A stretch of DNA of 64,000 nt, taken from contig CANTUR010000166.1 of assembly GCA_947683625.1 (NCBI GenBank), positions 6,651,001 through 6,715,000 of the forward strand. Reading direction: 5' to 3'. This document shows, piece after piece, positions 60,577 through 64,000 of this stretch (positions are counted from its first letter, which is position 1; every line of letters begins with the position of its first letter). A program made the translations under genes and the position numbers. Under the pieces are notes generated by a model, which did not search any database, was not told where the DNA came from, and saw only the letters and a list, made by a program, of their open reading frames with translations. The DNA comes from Mallotus nudiflorus. Lineage: Eukaryota > Streptophyta > Magnoliopsida > Malpighiales > Euphorbiaceae.

Positions 60577-63221
60577 GGAAGAAGAGAGCAATATAGATTA
60601 GTAGTGGCTGGAATTTGCACATTTAGTTTCAATGAGATGGTTGGAGTGGAAGGGTTTAGTTATGGTTAAAGCTCAGTTCAGCTGGTTTTAATCATACGAT
60701 GGTGGTAGCTCGTGAAAGTTTTTATTTATTTATTTATTTATTTTGGATAATTAAAGCTATCAATATAAACCATTAGAACCAGAAATTAAACTGATTTGCT
60801 ATTTTTGATCTATCGGATAATGTGCTTGTTATACTGCAGTGCATCATGCACACATATTAATATAAATCACTTTAAGAAAAAAGCAAATGTTATTAATTAA
60901 TTGTATGTAAAATCATTTTAATCATTATAATTATAAACATGTCAATGAAATCTCAAGAATTTAATGACAAAAATTTATCAATTATACTTATTTTAGCACA
61001 TTATAACGTATAAGATTTCTTTTTATTTTAGCACGTCATATTGCAAAAGATTTCTTTTTTTTTTTTATTTCGAAAAAAAATTGTTTTCTTTTTTAAAAAA
61101 TTGGGTTTGTTTTGGAAACTTTTCAACTCTAAAAATCAGGAAATTCATAAATATTGCAACATTAAAAATATTTGAAATGGCAATTATGGGGAGCAAATGA
61201 ACAAAATGGATATCTAATTTTACAATTAGAGGAGGGCAATAAATTATTTTACACAAAAGTTCAAGTTGGTGTCTCATTACTCCTTTGCAAAGCAATGCGA
61301 AATATTTCACTGAATTAACTAAATAAGAATTAAAAAAAATTAGAGCTGAAAAAAAGTTAATTTATTTCAATACCCTTTCTTGATCTGTTTTTTTTTTTTT
61401 TTTTTTTGTGCATTATTGTCGGAAGTCGGAACCCATTTTTCTTCGAAAGGTACATTATTAATTATCATTTCCTTTGAAAAAAAATACATTTAATTAGTTG
61501 ACTTCTCACTAGTATAGTTTCTCAAAATCCATTTACTTGATAAATGTAATGAATTGAAAATGCAGATCTTAATTCATCTTTGTTCATTTTGAGAATTCGG
61601 CATCCTTGGTATATTTTTGGTTCTTAATTCTCATTTTTGAGAAATTTTTCTCTATTTTATTTGTATTAATATTATATATAATAAATATCTAACATGAGTT
61701 GGCAAAAGTTTTTATTTTATTTTATTTTATTTTTAAGTGGACTATCTCTACTAGGGTTGAATGTAATGGTTTTACTCAATTTTACACTTTTTTCAGTTTG
61801 AGTATAAAATTTCAATTTTTTTAACCTAATTTCAATTTTTTTTTAAAAAAATTATTGCAAAAAAAATTTAGTCCTTAAAATTTTTCTTTAAAACTATTTT
61901 AATTCCTCTATTTTTTTATTTTTTTAATTTAGTATGGAAATCACAAAAAAGTTTAAGAATTTACCTTCTCCTTGGTTCTAATACCATTTAGAATAAGTCT
62001 ACTCATTCTAGATGGAATCAAAATGATTTTCATATTCTTCCTTATTTTCTATAAATATATAGAAAATATGGATTTATTTGTGAAAATTTTTTACTTTTAT
62101 ATTAAAATAATAATTTTAAATTCTTTAGGTATTAAAAAAATTTTAAGTGAGTGCTATAAAATTAAATAAAAATTCAATATTTAAAAAAATACAAATTAAA
62201 ATTTGATAACTAAATTGAAACAAAGGTAAAGTGTGATATTTTTTTACATTTTACCCTTCCCTACTATGAAGGCATCGGTAGCTAGTTATATAACAATTTT
62301 ATTATTCTATTGGCTTGATAATTAAAAGACAGAAGAAAAGAATTTCTATTTCCGATTGTTTATAGAAAGCAATGTTATCTCATACACCAAAGAGTTGTTG
62401 CAACAGGATAAAAATCTTTTACAGGCATATATAAATGCATGATTTGTTTTTCTCTATGTATATGGATGTATTTGCACAAGTGAATCCCTCAATGGTAGTT
62501 AATGGCCAAATATTTAAGCTACGAATGCTTAATTATCACGGTTCACTAGCTAGATAAAAATATAAAAACAATTTTAGAGTTTATAAATGATTCCAAATAA
62601 ACGTATATTAATTTCAATTCCCTCATTCATCCAATTCTTATAATAATAATAGATAATTTTATTTTCGGTCCTTAATAATTTTTTAAAACGTATCATATTA
62701 ATGTAAAAAATACATTTTTAAAATCATTAAAAAAATAGTCAGACGCTATTATTTTAAAATATAACAATAAAATGATAAACTTTAAATAATTTTACTGTAC
62801 TATTCAATTTATCCCGAACCAAATTCATGCTTTTTTAGGAAAAATATCATTTGTTAGTAGTCATGGGAAAAAAATATTTTAAACTTAACTATGAACGTGG
62901 GACATCACAAATGTAGACTTTTAAACATAAAATTTTGAGATTTCAGACCTCGGTCTAAATCGATCGGTTTAAATCTCATCCGGGGAAATGATATAAATGT
63001 TGTATGCATTTTTCCGGTCCCTATACATATTTCACTCTATGCATGACTCTTAAGGAAATAGGTAGGCGAGATATAAGCATATATAAAGCTTGATGACAAG
63101 CCCACATCCATTCCTTGCAGATATTAATATAGATTACACAAATAGCTAGATTTCCTTTCCTTTTTAGCAAAATGAATAATAACAAATTAATACAAGCACC
63201 AACGCAAGTCATCTGAAGATC

Positions 63222-63238
63222 ATATATATATATATACA
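63222..63238 (+). promoter_or_regulatory. TATA-like tract of lyase copy 3
   Basis: An alternating atatatatatatata tract ends about 57 bp before the ATG used here. It could be a core promoter or a simple microsatellite in the leader. Confidence 0.3.
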
Positions 63239-63293
63239 TAGGATGGTGCTGCGAAGAGACAAGAAAAGATACAGATATATAAATTTATCTGGC

Positions 63294-63659
63294 ATGGATT
63301 CAAACAAATTCTTAATCATCTTATTGTTCTTCTTCTCTTTGTTTGTATCTAAACTGACAGCTTCACTGCAGCAGCATCAGAATTCAACTTCAGATTTTTA
63401 TGGCCATCAAGAAACTCCACCGCCTGTTACACTGCAATTTCAAGATAGATATGTAATAACACATCATTTTTTTTTCCTGTAAAGTCTTTTTCTTCAAAAT
63501 ATATATATATATGAAGAGTTGGTTTCTGCATGCGTAGGTGGTGCTGGATAACGGTTTCCTTCAGGTCACTCTATCGTTTCCGGAGGGATTGATCACCGGA
63601 GTACAGTACAACGGCGTGGCCAATTTGCTTGAAGTTCTTAACGATGAAAGAGATAGAGG
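63294..63659 (+). CDS. Rhamnogalacturonate lyase (PL4), copy 3, 5' part only
   Basis: Two exons are in the window: 63294-63452 and 63538-63659. Exon 1 encodes a signal peptide (MDSNKFLIILLFFFSLFVSK) and a linker ending PPVTLQFQDRY; exon 2 is 122 nt, exactly as in the other two copies, and reads VVLDNGFLQVTLSFPEGLIT. The rest lies beyond the window. The frame stays open upstream of this Met to another ATG at 63243, but the signal peptide starts best at 63294. Unlike copies 1 and 2 this member is clearly predicted to be secreted. Exon 3 was not found by 64000; see the finding on the window edge. Confidence 0.85.
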
Positions 63660-64000
63660 GTACGCTTCATTGATAAAAAATGCTTTCTATTAATTTGTGT
63701 TATCTGTTTGTAAGTGTATTTGGCATAAAGAAACACTCAAATATAGCTAGTTAGAAATTAGTTGGGAAATAGAGAGTTAGAAACAGTGAATATTATTTTC
63801 CCGGTAATAACAAATGACCATTTTCTTGACATGGGAAGTTGTTTTCACTGTTGATTTAAAAACAAGTATTAGATCAATTGGAAGAGATGTTTTTTTTAAG
63901 TGATATTTTGAATTCAGAAACTTTTATTATGTTTATAGTTCTATTCATATACAATTAAATTAATAAGAATCTAATAAATTTTAGATACTGTTAATTTAAA

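Larger units (their letters stand above)
60455..63293. other. Divergent promoter region between pectate lyase and lyase copy 3
   Basis: About 2.8 kb with no supported gene, between two genes transcribed away from each other. It carries poly-T runs (61390) and simple AT-rich sequence. TATA-like words sit at both ends, about 115-120 bp upstream of the pectate lyase ATG and about 60-70 bp upstream of the lyase ATG. Confidence 0.6.

Overview
The window is nuclear DNA from a flowering plant, almost certainly a eudicot. It is AT-rich, its genes are split into many small exons by GT...AG introns, it carries a type II MADS-box gene and plant cell-wall lyases, and its transposons are plant Ty1/copia, LINE and MITE-like elements. 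I cannot name the species from sequence alone. All gene models were assembled by eye from splice sites, reading phase and family similarity; none was checked against transcripts.

Layout: (1) 1-2138, AT-rich DNA with degenerate duplications. (2) 2139-8331, a nearly intact Ty1/copia LTR retrotransposon with 321-bp LTRs differing at 3 sites and separate gag and pol reading frames. (3) 8332-16.5 kb, non-coding sequence with hints of one spliced plus-strand transcript starting near 10.07 kb. (4) 16984-35296 minus, an AGL17/ANR1-type MADS-box gene of 8 coding exons (240 aa), whose first coding intron is about 15.2 kb and full of repeats. (5) 35.4-43.0 kb, intergenic, with a 152-bp 5'-truncated LINE copy flanked by a 12-bp target duplication. 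(6) 43274-46269 plus, a TRAF-type zinc-finger protein (199 aa) with a predicted C-terminal membrane anchor. (7) 47621-63659+, a pectin-lyase cluster: two complete family PL4 rhamnogalacturonate lyase genes in tandem (634 and 641 aa, 15 exons each), a pectate lyase (PL1, 378 aa) on the minus strand, and the start of a third rhamnogalacturonate lyase with an obvious signal peptide.

The cluster is coherent in function: rhamnogalacturonate lyases cut the rhamnogalacturonan I backbone and pectate lyase cuts homogalacturonan, the two main pectin backbones. From memory, rhamnogalacturonate lyase genes lie beside AGL17-clade MADS genes and beside a TRAF-type zinc-finger gene in Arabidopsis, so the MADS - zinc finger - lyase order looks like ancestral microsynteny and not a chance grouping. 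No wholly new system was found. The most useful results are the full MADS gene reconstruction with its giant intron, the exon-by-exon match of the duplicated lyases, the LINE insertion with its target-site duplication, a four-copy MITE-like family, and the young copia element.
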